In this document: positions 8,378 to 15,588 of the stretch, in pieces | Numbering within the stretch: the first letter of the stretch is position 1 | How the letters are laid out: the number at the start of each line of letters is the position of its first letter | NCBI RefSeq assembly: GCF_021227995.1 | Contig: NZ_CP089301.1 | Coordinates: 2,170,001-2,234,000 of the forward strand | Direction of reading: 5' to 3' | Length of the DNA: 64,000 bases | Source: Novosphingobium kaempferiae | Lineage (GTDB): Bacteria > Pseudomonadota > Alphaproteobacteria > Sphingomonadales > Sphingomonadaceae | The notes under the pieces: model-generated | Databases searched by the model: none | The model's input: the letters and a program-made list of their open reading frames with translations, nothing else | Told to the model about the DNA's origin: nothing | Program-made: the position numbers and the translations under genes

Positions 8378-8451
8378 CGTCATTGCGAGCGTAGCGAAGC
8401 AATCCATGTCGGCGCGTGATGCTGGATTGCTTCGCTACGCTCGCAATGACG
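8378..8451. repeat. Palindromic intergenic repeat, family A, copy 2
   Basis: The outer arms CGTCATTGCGAGCGTAGCG and CGCTACGCTCGCAATGACG are perfectly complementary, extending through AAGCAATCCA. It lies between the terminator at 8336-8371 and the 3' end of the ThuA-like gene, separating two convergent genes. Confidence 0.88.
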
Positions 8452-8460
8452 ACAAAGCGC

Positions 8461-9237
8461 CTACTTCTCCCTTGCCTTCAACCAGCCGATACCCCGGCGC
8501 AGCAACTCGTAGAACACCGGCAGATCCCACGCGCAGCGGTCCACCGTGGGCCACCAGTCGAGCATCGGCTGGAGGTCGTAGTGCCCCCGGCAATGCCCCA
8601 GCGTGTTATAGAGCACCCCGCCCTTGCCGTGGTCCTTGAGGTACATGACCGGATGCTTGCCGGGCGCTGCGGCGGCCTCGACGAAGCCGGTCCCCTCCTC
8701 GGCGCAGTCGGTCTCCAGCAGGACGTGCAGGTGGCCGTGGATTTCGAGGTGATAGAGTTCGTCCGTGGTCTCGAACGGCTCGATCCCCTCGACCAGCGGG
8801 TGGTCGGGGTCGGCCACCGTCACCGTGTAGGGCGCGATGGGCGGGTGGGAAATGAACTGCGAGCCCAGCATGTCCATGAACAGCGGCGCCCAGCGCGGTG
8901 CGTTCCACAGGCCCTTGTCCGGCCCTTCCGACAGCAGGCGCAGCACCGAATTGGTGCCGTGGAGCGCATACCAGCGCCCGCCCGCCGTCAGCCAGTCGCG
9001 CAGCACCTCCTGCGCCGCCAGCGAGGGCGTGACGTCGCAGGTGTAGGTGATGAGGATGTCCGCCTGCCGCAGCGCGTCGAGGTTCTCGTAATCCTCGAAC
9101 ACGCGGGTGCGCACGCTGGGGTCTTCGGCGAGGAGCTTGAGCAGCTCCAGCCGGGCAAAGTCCATGTCGTGCCACACCCCGCCGCAGACGAGGACGCAGT
9201 TTATGCGCGGTGGATGCGCCGCCTCTGCCTCGCTCAT
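8461..9237 (-). CDS. ThuA-domain protein
   Basis: 258 residues. The fold is the class-I-glutamine-amidotransferase-like ThuA domain: INCVLVCGGVWHDMDFARL at the start, ADILITYTCD, GGRWYALHGTNS, the middle segment HPLVEGIEPFETTDELYHLE and the end GKGGVLYNTLGHCRGHYD. ThuA was named from trehalose utilisation, and relatives are found in sugar and aromatic catabolism, but the chemistry is poorly defined. The start (ATG at 9237) overlaps the stop of the upstream Rieske oxygenase gene by four bases, so the two are translationally coupled. A hydrolase or isomerase acting on the oxygenase product is possible; this is a guess from context. Confidence 0.85.
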   Translation of the reverse strand: MSEAEAAHPPRINCVLVCGGVWHDMDFARLELLKLLAEDPSVRTRVFEDYENLDALRQADILITYTCDVTPSLAAQEVLRDWLTAGGRWYALHGTNSVLRLLSEGPDKGLWNAPRWAPLFMDMLGSQFISHPPIAPYTVTVADPDHPLVEGIEPFETTDELYHLEIHGHLHVLLETDCAEEGTGFVEAAAAPGKHPVMYLKDHGKGGVLYNTLGHCRGHYDLQPMLDWWPTVDRCAWDLPVFYELLRRGIGWLKAREK

Positions 9238-10667
9238 GCCTTCGGGGCTCCGCCGAGTTCGCCGTCGATGTACTTCATCAGCGTGTCCTGGAACTGGCGG
9301 ATGCGGATCTCCTGGTAGTTGCCGAGGTTGACCTTGCCGTTCTTGGAGACGTGCAGGCCCTCCTGCACATAGGGCAGGTTGTCCATGTCCTGCTCGAACA
9401 CGTCGCCCAGGATGCCGAGTTCGGGCGCCTCGGTCCACTTCTGGTCGAGCCGCAGCATCTTGAGCGGCGCGCCGCGCGGGATCGGCTGGCCCTTGGGAAT
9501 GCGCGCGAGGATGCGCACTTCCATGATGCAGGTATCCGGAGTCTTTCCGGGCAGCCAGTTGTAGACAATGTTCGGCATGTAGCCGCCCCACGGCGCGAAG
9601 TTGGGGAACACGTTGTAGACCAGCGCGTCCAGCAGTTCGGCGTCGGTGGCCTCGGCGTGGTCGTAGCCGGTGCTTTCGGTATAGGCCTGCCGCATGGCGG
9701 CGCCCAGCGCGGCGCGGGCGGTGATGCCCTCGGGCACCTGGATCGCCATCGGGTTGGCGGCGGCCTCACCCTCGTAGTTGTCGCCGGATCGACCGTTGTA
9801 CTTGATGAACTCGTCGACGATCCACTGCTCGCCCTGACCCTCCTGGATGTGCGGGCTCATGACGCCGAAGGGGACGAGGTTGACGTTCACGTTATCGCCC
9901 CAGGTCCAGTAGGCGGCATTGGAATCGCCGGTGAAGGGCAGCAGCTGCGGGTGGGTGACGATGGTGTGCCAGGCCTCCATGAAGGCTTCCATCACCACCT
10001 TCCAGTTGGCGGGAACTTCCTTCGCCACGCGCATCACGCTGGCGCATTCCTCGTGCCGCCAGCGCTTGAAGTGCTCGGGCAAGGGGGCGAGAAATTCCTC
10101 CAGGCTGGGGCCGCCCTTTTCCTCGCGCAGGAACACGTAGCCCGCCCAGCGGCCGATCTCGGCTTCGGGCAGGTCGAGGTTCTGCTCGATCAGGTGCGGG
10201 AAGTCCCACTGGCAGGGCATGGAATCGAAGCTGCCGTCCTTCTTCCACGCAAAGCCGTGGAACGGGCAGACGAACTTGTCGGCGGTGCCTTCCTCGGTCC
10301 GCAGCTTGCGGCCGCGATGGAGGCAGACGTTGTGCATCGCCCGGATCGAGCCGTCGTCCTGACGGCTGACGAGGTAGGAGCGGCCCGCGTTCTCGTAGAC
10401 GATGAAGTCGCCCGCTTCCGGCAGGTCTTCCTCGCGCGCGACGAACTGCCAGACGTAGGGCCACATCCGCTCACGCTCGAGCTTGGCAAATTCCTCGCTG
10501 GTGTAGCGCTCCGCCGGGATCGGCTCGGATCCGCGGTAGGTGTAGCTCTCCTGCGTCAGGATCGCCGGTGCCTTGCGCGAATCCAGCGCCATGAGTTCGG
10601 CCCAGCTGATGCCTTCGCTGCGGTCTTCGCCCAATCTGGTGGCGATTTCCGGGTCTCGGTCGGCCAT
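9234..10667 (-). CDS. Rieske non-haem iron oxygenase, alpha subunit
   Basis: 477 residues, longer than most alpha subunits (about 430-450). The Rieske [2Fe-2S] ligands are visible as CLHRG and CPFHGF around residues 117-140, and the mononuclear iron region as NWKVVMEAFMEAWHTIVTHPQ near 240. The family inserts oxygen from O2 into aromatic rings or performs demethylation and hydroxylation of alicyclic compounds, fed with electrons by a separate reductase and ferredoxin. Neither an electron donor nor a beta subunit is encoded nearby. Downstream partner is the ThuA-like gene (ATGA overlap). Start chosen at the ATG preceded by TTGGGAGA. Confidence 0.92.
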   Translation of the reverse strand: MADRDPEIATRLGEDRSEGISWAELMALDSRKAPAILTQESYTYRGSEPIPAERYTSEEFAKLERERMWPYVWQFVAREEDLPEAGDFIVYENAGRSYLVSRQDDGSIRAMHNVCLHRGRKLRTEEGTADKFVCPFHGFAWKKDGSFDSMPCQWDFPHLIEQNLDLPEAEIGRWAGYVFLREEKGGPSLEEFLAPLPEHFKRWRHEECASVMRVAKEVPANWKVVMEAFMEAWHTIVTHPQLLPFTGDSNAAYWTWGDNVNVNLVPFGVMSPHIQEGQGEQWIVDEFIKYNGRSGDNYEGEAAANPMAIQVPEGITARAALGAAMRQAYTESTGYDHAEATDAELLDALVYNVFPNFAPWGGYMPNIVYNWLPGKTPDTCIMEVRILARIPKGQPIPRGAPLKMLRLDQKWTEAPELGILGDVFEQDMDNLPYVQEGLHVSKNGKVNLGNYQEIRIRQFQDTLMKYIDGELGGAPKA

Positions 10668-10690
10668 GGTCGTTCAATCTCCCAAGAACG

Positions 10691-10795
10691 CATTTCCCTG
10701 TTTGGGAGCATTTCTGCACTCCGCTGCACCCCAAGTCACCTTGCCTAAAATCATAGGTTGTGGAGCGGCGCGGATCGGCCATGTTCAGGGAAATG
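10691..10795. promoter_or_regulatory. Divergent promoter region bounded by a 10-bp inverted pair
   Basis: CATTTCCCTG at 10691-10700 and its exact reverse complement CAGGGAAATG at 10786-10795 frame the gap between the Rieske gene (minus) and the SDR gene (plus). Each copy lies about 24-32 bp upstream of the start it faces. A shorter pair, CTCCCAA (10679-10685) and TTGGGAG (10702-10708), overlaps the Rieske ribosome-binding site. The symmetry suggests one regulator binding both sides of the divergent promoter. Confidence 0.4.
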
Positions 10796-10826
10796 GTAAG
10801 TGCCAGATCGCAATTGGGAGAATGCC

Positions 10827-11606
10827 GTGAAGCGGCTTGAAGGCAAGGTGGCGCTGGTCACCGGAGGAACCTCCGGCATCGGCGCAGGCACCGTGGAGCG
10901 CCTGTGCGCCGAGGGTGCCAGGGTCATTTTCACCGGCTCCAATCAGACGGCTGCGGATGCCGTTTGTGCTGCCACGGGGGCCGAGTTCGTCAGGCACGAC
11001 GTCACCGACGCCGCCGCGTGGGACGGCCTGATGGCGCATATCCTCGAAAAGCACGGCCGCCTCGACGTGGCTTTCGCCAATGCCGGGACCGAGAACGGCG
11101 ACGGCAGCATCGAGTCCATCGGGATCGAGGGCTGGAACAACATCATCGGCGTGAACCTGACCGGCGTGATGCTCACCGTGCAGCACGCGATGCGGGCGAT
11201 GGCGCGCAATCCCGAGGGTCCGGTCGGCTCGATCATCGTCAATTCCTCGATGAATGCGCACCGGGCGATGGGCAATTTCCTCGCCTATTCGGTGTCGAAG
11301 ACCGCGGTTCTGGCGCTGGTGAAGTCCTCCGCCGTCCACTCCGGCAACAAGAAGTACAAGATCCGCGTCAACGCCGTCCTGCCGGGCGTCGTGGAGACCG
11401 CGATGATCGTCAACCTGATCGAGAAATCAGGCGATCCGGTCGCCACCCGCGCCGCTTACGAGGGGCTTTCACCGATGGGCCGCATGGCCTCGGTCGACGA
11501 GGTCGCGGGGCTGGTCGCATGGCTCGCCAGCGACGAGACGCGGTTCTGTTCGGGCAGCGAATTCACCATGGACGGGGCCTCCACCGCAGGGATGAACGGC
11601 GTATGA
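10827..11606 (+). CDS. SDR-family oxidoreductase
   Basis: 259 residues from GTG at 10827, chosen because TTGGGAGA lies 6 bases upstream; a GTG at 10800 would add nine residues without a good ribosome-binding site. Classical short-chain dehydrogenase: cofactor motif TGGTSGIGAG near residue 13, NAG equivalent in AFANAGTENGDG, and catalytic Ser plus YSVSK at about 155-165. The enzyme would oxidise a secondary alcohol or reduce a ketone with NAD(P). First gene of an SDR-SDR-SDR-VOC run divergent from the Rieske oxygenase, so it may act as dihydrodiol or hydroxy-product dehydrogenase for that oxygenase. Confidence 0.88.
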   Translation: MKRLEGKVALVTGGTSGIGAGTVERLCAEGARVIFTGSNQTAADAVCAATGAEFVRHDVTDAAAWDGLMAHILEKHGRLDVAFANAGTENGDGSIESIGIEGWNNIIGVNLTGVMLTVQHAMRAMARNPEGPVGSIIVNSSMNAHRAMGNFLAYSVSKTAVLALVKSSAVHSGNKKYKIRVNAVLPGVVETAMIVNLIEKSGDPVATRAAYEGLSPMGRMASVDEVAGLVAWLASDETRFCSGSEFTMDGASTAGMNGV

Positions 11607-12424
11607 GCGAGGAACTGGGTTCGCAGCGGCTGAAGGGCCGCGTCGCGCTGGTTTCCGGCGGTCTGCGGGGCATCGGCCTCGCCTGCGTGGAGCGGTTTCT
11701 GGCCGAAGGTGCCGAAGTCGTCCTGACCGATCTGGAAGCGCCCGACACCGAGTATGCCACCGCAACGCTCGCTCGTCTGGGACAGGCAGCGAGCTACGTC
11801 AGCGCCAATGTCGCGAGCGAGGACGACTGGGCGAAGGTGCTTGCCGCCGTGACCGAAAGGCACGGAAAACTGCACATTCTGGTGAACAATGCGGGCATCG
11901 ACCTGACCGGCCCGGTGGCGGAGACCTCGCTTGAGGGCTGGCGCCGGATCATGAGCATCAACGTCGATGGCGTATTCCTCGGCGTGCGGACGTTCGTGCC
12001 GCTGATGGCGGCAAGCGGCGCGGATTTCCGGGGCGGAGCCTCGATCGTCAACGTCAGTTCGATCATGGGCCTCGTCGGCATGAGCGAGGTTTCGGGCTAC
12101 AACGCCAGCAAGGGCGCGGTGCGGCTGTTCACCAAGTCGATCGCGCTGGAATTCGCCGAGAAGAAGATGCCGATCCGGGCCAATTCGCTCCATCCCGGCT
12201 TTGTCCTGACGCCGCTGCTGAAGGACGGATTCCAGCGCTGGGTGGACAAGGGCGTCGCCGAAAAGGCGCAGGATCTGGTCGATCTGATGTCCAGCAAGAC
12301 CCCCATCGGCCGCCTTGCCGACCCGTCCGAACTGGCGAGCGCGGTGTACTTCCTCGCCTCGTCGGACAGCTCCTACATGACCGGTTCGGAGCTGGTGGTG
12401 GACGGCGGCTGGACCGCCCAATGA
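11603..12424 (+). CDS. SDR-family oxidoreductase
   Basis: 273 residues starting at ATG 11603, which overlaps the previous stop by four bases. Motifs: SGGLRGIGLA for nucleotide binding, LVNNAGIDLTGP, catalytic Ser in NVSSIMGLVG and YNASK. An Asp (LTDLE) after the second beta strand favours NAD over NADP. The C-terminus SSYMTGSELVVDGGWTAQ is standard. Translationally coupled to the upstream SDR, so the two probably act on consecutive intermediates. Confidence 0.9.
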   Translation: MSEELGSQRLKGRVALVSGGLRGIGLACVERFLAEGAEVVLTDLEAPDTEYATATLARLGQAASYVSANVASEDDWAKVLAAVTERHGKLHILVNNAGIDLTGPVAETSLEGWRRIMSINVDGVFLGVRTFVPLMAASGADFRGGASIVNVSSIMGLVGMSEVSGYNASKGAVRLFTKSIALEFAEKKMPIRANSLHPGFVLTPLLKDGFQRWVDKGVAEKAQDLVDLMSSKTPIGRLADPSELASAVYFLASSDSSYMTGSELVVDGGWTAQ

Positions 12425-12489
12425 CCGCGCACTGAACGGCACCTAGCGACACCACAGGCCCACCAGAGGCCACCGGGAGAGTACAGACC

Positions 12490-13269
12490 ATGACCATCGC
12501 CCTTCCCGACGCCATCGCGGTCGTCACCGGCGCGGCAGGCGGCATCGGCCGCGAGATCGTCAAGGCCATGAAGGCCGCCGGCGCCACCGTGATCGCCACC
12601 GATCTCAAGAACGGGACCGAGATCGAAGGCGCCGACCATTACCTGAAGCACGACGTCACCAGCGAGGCCGACTGGCGCGCGGTGGAGGCACTCGTCCGGG
12701 AAAAGTACGGCCGCCTCGACGTGCTGGTGAACAACGCGGGCTTCTCCATCGTGACGAAGTTCGAGGACACGCCGCTGGCCGAGTTCCACAAGGTCAACGC
12801 GATCAACGTCGATTCGGCGATCATCGGCACGCAGATCATGCTCGACATGCTGAAGGCGGGCGGCAAGGCGCGGCCGACCGGGGCCTCGGTCATCAACTTC
12901 TCGAGCGTCGGGGGCCTCAGGGGCGCGGCGTTCAACGCAGCCTATTGCGTCAGCAAGGCGGCGATCAAGATGCTGAGCAAGTGCCTCGGCGCGGAGTTCG
13001 CCGCGCTCGGCTACAACATCCGCGTCAATTCGGTGCATCCCGGCGGGATCGACACGCCGATGCTGAACTCGATCATGGACCGCTACATCGAACTGGGCGC
13101 AGCGCCTTCGCGTGAGGCGTCGATCGCGGCGATGAACGTCGCGCATCCCATCGGTCGCCTCGGCAAGCCGGAGGAGATGGCGGGCGGCGTGGTGTTCCTC
13201 GCCTCCGCCGCGTCCAGCTTCATGACCTGCGACGAGCTGGTGATGGACGGAGGTTTCTCGCAGGTCTGA
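12490..13269 (+). CDS. SDR-family oxidoreductase
   Basis: 259 residues. Motifs: TGAAGGIGREIV for nucleotide binding, ATDLK (Asp favouring NAD), VNNAGFS, NFSSVGGLRG and catalytic YCVSK, ending FMTCDELVMDGGFSQV. Third consecutive SDR on this strand, 65 bp after the second with its own ribosome-binding site (GGGAGAG). It resembles 3-alpha/20-beta-hydroxysteroid and cyclohexanol dehydrogenases in general layout, but the class is too broad to name a substrate. Confidence 0.9.
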   Translation: MTIALPDAIAVVTGAAGGIGREIVKAMKAAGATVIATDLKNGTEIEGADHYLKHDVTSEADWRAVEALVREKYGRLDVLVNNAGFSIVTKFEDTPLAEFHKVNAINVDSAIIGTQIMLDMLKAGGKARPTGASVINFSSVGGLRGAAFNAAYCVSKAAIKMLSKCLGAEFAALGYNIRVNSVHPGGIDTPMLNSIMDRYIELGAAPSREASIAAMNVAHPIGRLGKPEEMAGGVVFLASAASSFMTCDELVMDGGFSQV

Positions 13270-13297
13270 AGCCGCAGTAAGGGAGGAGAGAGCACCC

Positions 13298-13801
13298 ATG
13301 TCCCCCAGGTTGCCGGGCGTCATCGGCGTCCATCACATCGGCGTTTCCGTTCCCGATCTGGGCAAGGCGCGCGAATTCTATCTCGACGTGCTGGGCGCGG
13401 TGGAGGAAGTCGCGCCGCTGAGCTGGGCGGACAATCCGTTCATCGATCAGGTCGTCGGGCTGGAGGGCAGCGCCGCCAGCCAGTTCTTCTGCCGCCTCGG
13501 CAACGTGCAGATCGAGGTGTTTCAGTACGACGCGCCGAAGCAGGCGCCGCAGGATCCGCGCCGGGGCGTCAACGAATACGGCTACACCCATATGGCGCTG
13601 CAGGTGGAGGACGTCGCCGCCGTCCACGAACGCATCGTTGCGGCGGGCCTGCCGGTCCACACGCCCCCGGCGCTGGAGGCGATCACCGTCGACGGGAACG
13701 GCGTGAAGCACGGCTATGCCGGGACGTACTGCCGCGACTTCTTCGGCAATGTCTTCGAGATCCTGGAAATCCACGAGACGCCGGAAATTCTTCCGATCTG
13801 A
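13298..13801 (+). CDS. VOC-superfamily (glyoxalase/extradiol-type) metalloenzyme
   Basis: 167 residues with two beta-alpha-beta-beta-beta repeats of the vicinal oxygen chelate fold. Putative metal ligands are in HHIGVSVPD, VQIEVFQ, YTHMALQV and NVFEILEI, the His/Glu/His/Glu pattern of glyoxalase I and related lyases and isomerases. It lies 28 bp after the third SDR and closes the operon. It could be a ring-cleavage enzyme, a lyase or a methylmalonyl-CoA-epimerase-like protein; the length fits the small single-domain type. A perfect hairpin (13803-13818, arms CGTTCA/TGAACG) directly follows the stop. Confidence 0.82.
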   Translation: MSPRLPGVIGVHHIGVSVPDLGKAREFYLDVLGAVEEVAPLSWADNPFIDQVVGLEGSAASQFFCRLGNVQIEVFQYDAPKQAPQDPRRGVNEYGYTHMALQVEDVAAVHERIVAAGLPVHTPPALEAITVDGNGVKHGYAGTYCRDFFGNVFEILEIHETPEILPI

Positions 13802-13802
13802 C

Positions 13803-13818
13803 CGTTCACATTTGAACG
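13803..13818. promoter_or_regulatory. Small hairpin or operator after VOC gene
   Basis: Perfect arms CGTTCA and TGAACG around a 4-base loop, starting two bases after the stop of the VOC gene. There is no T-run after it, so it could be a weak transcript end or an operator for the small downstream gene. Confidence 0.3.
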
Positions 13819-13947
13819 CAAAGGGAAAAATCCGACGAACCGAGGACGTCCGCGAACCTGAACGGCAACTTAATCCGCGCGGATGTGTTCACCAGAGAGA
13901 TCAGACCGGCGGCATGTCGCAGCCGCCCTCTCGGGAGCCTTTGGGAC

Positions 13948-14214
13948 GTGGATATCGAAACCATCAACCGCAGCCTTGCCGCAGGCCCCATCGCCGCCGT
14001 CTCGCGCCGGGCGCCGCCGGCGGTGAAACCCGTCGAGGCAGCGGAACTTTCGCCCACCCTGTTGCGGGATGCGGTCCGCGAAGCGGGGCTGTTCCAGCGC
14101 TCGGTCCTCGGCCACCTCGACCACAAGGAATGGCGCGACCGCGTGCGCGCGGACGGCCAGCGTCTGATGGACCTGCTGGCGGAGATCGGCTTCAGGCCGA
14201 GCCGTCAGGGGTAA
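13948..14214 (+). CDS. Small hypothetical protein
   Basis: 88 residues from GTG at 13948, with TTTGGGA just upstream. An in-frame ATG at 13885 would add an arginine-rich extension (MFTREIRPAACRSR) that looks non-coding. The rest (LSPTLLRDAVREAGLFQRS, then LDHKEWRDRVRADGQRLMDLLAEIG) is helical and charged, without motifs I recognise. The codon pattern is GC-rich at third positions, supporting a real gene. It stands alone between the SDR/VOC operon and a palindromic repeat. Function unknown. Confidence 0.5.
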   Translation: MDIETINRSLAAGPIAAVSRRAPPAVKPVEAAELSPTLLRDAVREAGLFQRSVLGHLDHKEWRDRVRADGQRLMDLLAEIGFRPSRQG

Positions 14215-14225
14215 ACTCTCGGATT

Positions 14226-14300
14226 CGTCATTGCGAGCGCAGCGAAGCAATCCAGCGTCAGGCTGTGTCGCTAGATTGCTTCGCTGCGCTCGCAATGACG
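14226..14300. repeat. Palindromic intergenic repeat, family A, copy 3
   Basis: Arms begin CGTCATTGCGAGCGCAGCG and end CGCTGCGCTCGCAATGACG with the AAGCAATC core, as in the other family A copies. It lies between the small hypothetical gene and the 3' end of the convergent EthD gene. Confidence 0.88.
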
Positions 14301-14307
14301 GATGAGG

Positions 14308-14655
14308 TCAAAGATTGGAAACACTCTCCGTCACCGTGAACGCACGGACCCGGCTTCGGTCGAACAGCTTCTCCTCGTCCTCCGCGATCATCGCAGCGAC
14401 GTCCGGCGCGCCGAGCGCGGTGAAGCAGGCGTCGCGGGTGGCCTCGTCGGGAAAGTCGATCTCCATCACCACGTCGTAGTCGAAGGGCTGGTCCGTGCCG
14501 TCCATCGGCGTCAGGAACCGGCGCACGTAGCGCGTGGCGTAACCCGCCAGCACCTTCTCGCCGATGACGCGGTGCGTGCTCTCGTAATAGGCGCGGAAGT
14601 CGGTAACGCTCATGCCCTCGCGGCGCTTGAGCAGGGTGACGACCGTGACGGTCAC
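14308..14655 (-). CDS. EthD-domain protein
   Basis: 115 residues of the dimeric alpha/beta-barrel EthD family (TVTVVTLLKRREGMSVTDFR, AYYESTHRVIG, YDVVMEIDFPDEATRDACF). Such proteins are small accessory factors or lyases in ether, aromatic and polyketide metabolism. The chosen start is GTG at 14655, whose GTGA overlaps the stop of the upstream TIM-barrel gene; the ATG at 14673 would give a larger overlap. Last gene of a TIM-barrel/EthD pair, lying downstream of the Rieske oxygenase gene at 15589 on the same strand. Confidence 0.8.
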   Translation of the reverse strand: MTVTVVTLLKRREGMSVTDFRAYYESTHRVIGEKVLAGYATRYVRRFLTPMDGTDQPFDYDVVMEIDFPDEATRDACFTALGAPDVAAMIAEDEEKLFDRSRVRAFTVTESVSNL

Positions 14656-15443
14656 GCCAGCCCCTCCATCCACGTCCGCGTCACATCGAGCACCGCCTTC
14701 GCACGCAGGGCCGGATGCGCGAATGCTGCGCGCAATGCTGCGGAGCGCAACTCTATCGAAAGCGGGATTTGCTGCGGCAGGGCCTGCAACATTGCTGCGA
14801 GCGGCAGCACGCCATCACCCGCCTGTTCGCGCAAGTCGATGGCATCGGTGATGACCGCGTCGAAGTCAGCCGGATCGGGTCGCTCGGCCCGCGCATCGCA
14901 GAACTGCGCGTAAGGCAGCAGCGCCGGATCGATGGCGGCGATCTCGGCCACGGTGGTGCCCGAACGGTCGACGTGGATCGGATCGACCAGCACCGCGCGC
15001 AGGGGATGGCCCACCCGGTCGAGCACGCCGAGCGCCTGACGCAGGTTCTTCACCTCGGTGAAGATCCCGAATTCCAGCGCCACGCGCATCCCGGACCCTT
15101 CGGCGTGGCGGCACAGCGCGGTCAGGCGCTCCACCGTCTCGCCCTCGTCATGGGAGGACACGCAAAGCACGTTCGCCGCGCCGAGTTCGGCCCCGACGTC
15201 CAGCACCTTGCGATGATCGTCGAGCGTGGTGTCGGGCCTGATCCACACCACTTCCACGTCGAGCACGGGCAACCCGGTCCGCGCCAATGCTGCACGCGCA
15301 TCGCGGGTATGCTGCGCGGTCCATTCCAGCGGATCGACCCAGAGCCCCACCGCATCGAACCCCGCCGCCGCGCCCGCCTCGATCACGTCCACGGCCCCGA
15401 ACTCGGGGAGCACGCCCGAGGCGAGCGATAGCTTGTGCGTCAT
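14652..15443 (-). CDS. Sugar-phosphate isomerase/epimerase-like TIM-barrel protein
   Basis: 263 residues of the xylose-isomerase-like TIM-barrel superfamily. Markers are LSLASGVLPEFGAVDVIEAG at the start, VVWIRPDTT, VLCVSSHDE, the metal-site candidates VALEFGIF and VLVDPIHVDRSG, and LSIELRS near the end. Family members include epimerases, hydrolases and dehydratases using a divalent metal with Glu/Asp/His ligands. Coupled by a GTGA overlap to the EthD gene. The company of a Rieske oxygenase suggests a catabolic isomerase or hydrolase rather than sugar metabolism, but that is inference. Confidence 0.82.
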   Translation of the reverse strand: MTHKLSLASGVLPEFGAVDVIEAGAAAGFDAVGLWVDPLEWTAQHTRDARAALARTGLPVLDVEVVWIRPDTTLDDHRKVLDVGAELGAANVLCVSSHDEGETVERLTALCRHAEGSGMRVALEFGIFTEVKNLRQALGVLDRVGHPLRAVLVDPIHVDRSGTTVAEIAAIDPALLPYAQFCDARAERPDPADFDAVITDAIDLREQAGDGVLPLAAMLQALPQQIPLSIELRSAALRAAFAHPALRAKAVLDVTRTWMEGLA

Positions 15444-15464
15444 GTTCTCTCCCAGGGTAGCTGA

Positions 15465-15585
15465 CCGTCATCCCGGCGCATGCCGGGACCGTGGGCAAGT
15501 CTTGAGGCAATCGCTTTCGGCGAGGCCCAGACACGAGGGCGCGGCTAAAGACCGCCCACGGTCCCGGCATGCGCCGGGATGACGG
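15465..15585. repeat. Palindromic intergenic repeat, family B (long arms)
   Basis: Two perfectly complementary 32-bp arms (15465-15496 and 15554-15585; outer bases CCGTCATCCCGGCGCATGCC) separated by 57 bp. It lies between the Rieske gene at 15589 and the TIM-barrel gene. Outer bases are shared with other GTCATCCC/GTCATTCC-type elements in the window, and a similar long-armed copy is at 49784-49904. A second small dyad, GGTGAT/ATCACC (15584-15598), overlaps the stop of the Rieske gene. Confidence 0.88.
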
Positions 15586-15588
15586 TGA

